The position numbers and the translations under genes are program-made. The notes under the pieces were generated by a model. The model was not told where the DNA came from and ran no database searches. It saw only the letters and a list, made by a program, of their open reading frames with translations. Of a stretch of DNA of 64,000 nt, positions 63,995-64,000 are shown one piece after another. Within the stretch, counting starts at the first letter, position 1; every line of letters begins with the position of its first letter. The DNA comes from Solimonas soli DSM 21787. Its GTDB lineage: Bacteria; Pseudomonadota; Gammaproteobacteria; Nevskiales; Nevskiaceae. The stretch covers positions 297,779 to 361,778 of the forward strand of contig NZ_KI440837.1 of the NCBI RefSeq assembly GCF_000474945.1, given 5' to 3'.

Positions 63995-64000
63995 ACGCGC
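63991..64000 (+). CDS. feoB: Probable feoB start (cut by window edge)
   Basis: ATGAACGCGC at the right edge overlaps the feoA stop (ATGA), the usual place for feoB. Only three codons are visible, so the call rests on gene order alone. Confidence 0.45.

Overview
The window is about 64 kb of very GC-rich chromosome with short gaps and many ATGA/GTGA stop-start overlaps. Gene order is that of a gammaproteobacterium: hemA-prfA-prmC-thiF/moeB divergent from TPR-lolB-ispE-tRNAGln-prs-rplY-pth-ychF, a complete ccmABCDEFGHI set, and wrbA-DUF2069. It looks closest to the Xanthomonadales/Nevskiales side of the class; that placement is inference from gene order and protein style, not from a marker comparison.

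Layout. 1-2587 (minus): 5' part of sucA, galU, a MaoC-type hydratase. 2681-9515 (minus): nine-gene cytochrome c maturation operon. 9664-15020: folD, convergent wrbA-DUF2069, then a four-gene flavinylation cluster (outer-membrane-like protein, FMN-binding protein, ApbE, membrane cytochrome) and an NTF2-like protein. 15131-17421 (minus): proS and a lytic transglycosylase. 17765-18052: a Lys/Ala-repeat histone H1-like protein with a strong terminator. 18103-23603: a divergent pair, TIR-TM-WD40 and SLOG-TPR-class III nucleotide cyclase, which looks like an uncharacterised nucleotide-signalling or conflict module. 23618-36752: core genes of translation, tetrapyrrole, isoprenoid and lipid metabolism, with tRNA-Gln.

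36803-53668: a zinc-homeostasis block between tRNA-Met and tRNA-Ala. It holds a ZnuD-like receptor, a DUF2946 protein and Zur (minus). On the plus strand follows a translationally coupled operon: MacB-type ABC ATPase, permease with a His/Asp-rich loop, DUF3299 lipoprotein, three SPFH proteins, an atypical P1B-like ATPase and a small exported protein. A convergent operon carries zigA, merC and a second COG0523 GTPase. Near-identical Zur-box-like dyads precede both operons (40412-40426 and 52335-52349), so the block probably forms one zinc-starvation regulon.

53730-64000: YjbQ, a PA3496-like small protein, a LOG-family protein, DUF1631, an HNH nuclease, clpB, a TonB-dependent receptor and feoA behind a possible Fur box, with feoB starting at the right edge. 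No CRISPR array, insertion sequence, rRNA or prophage was seen.
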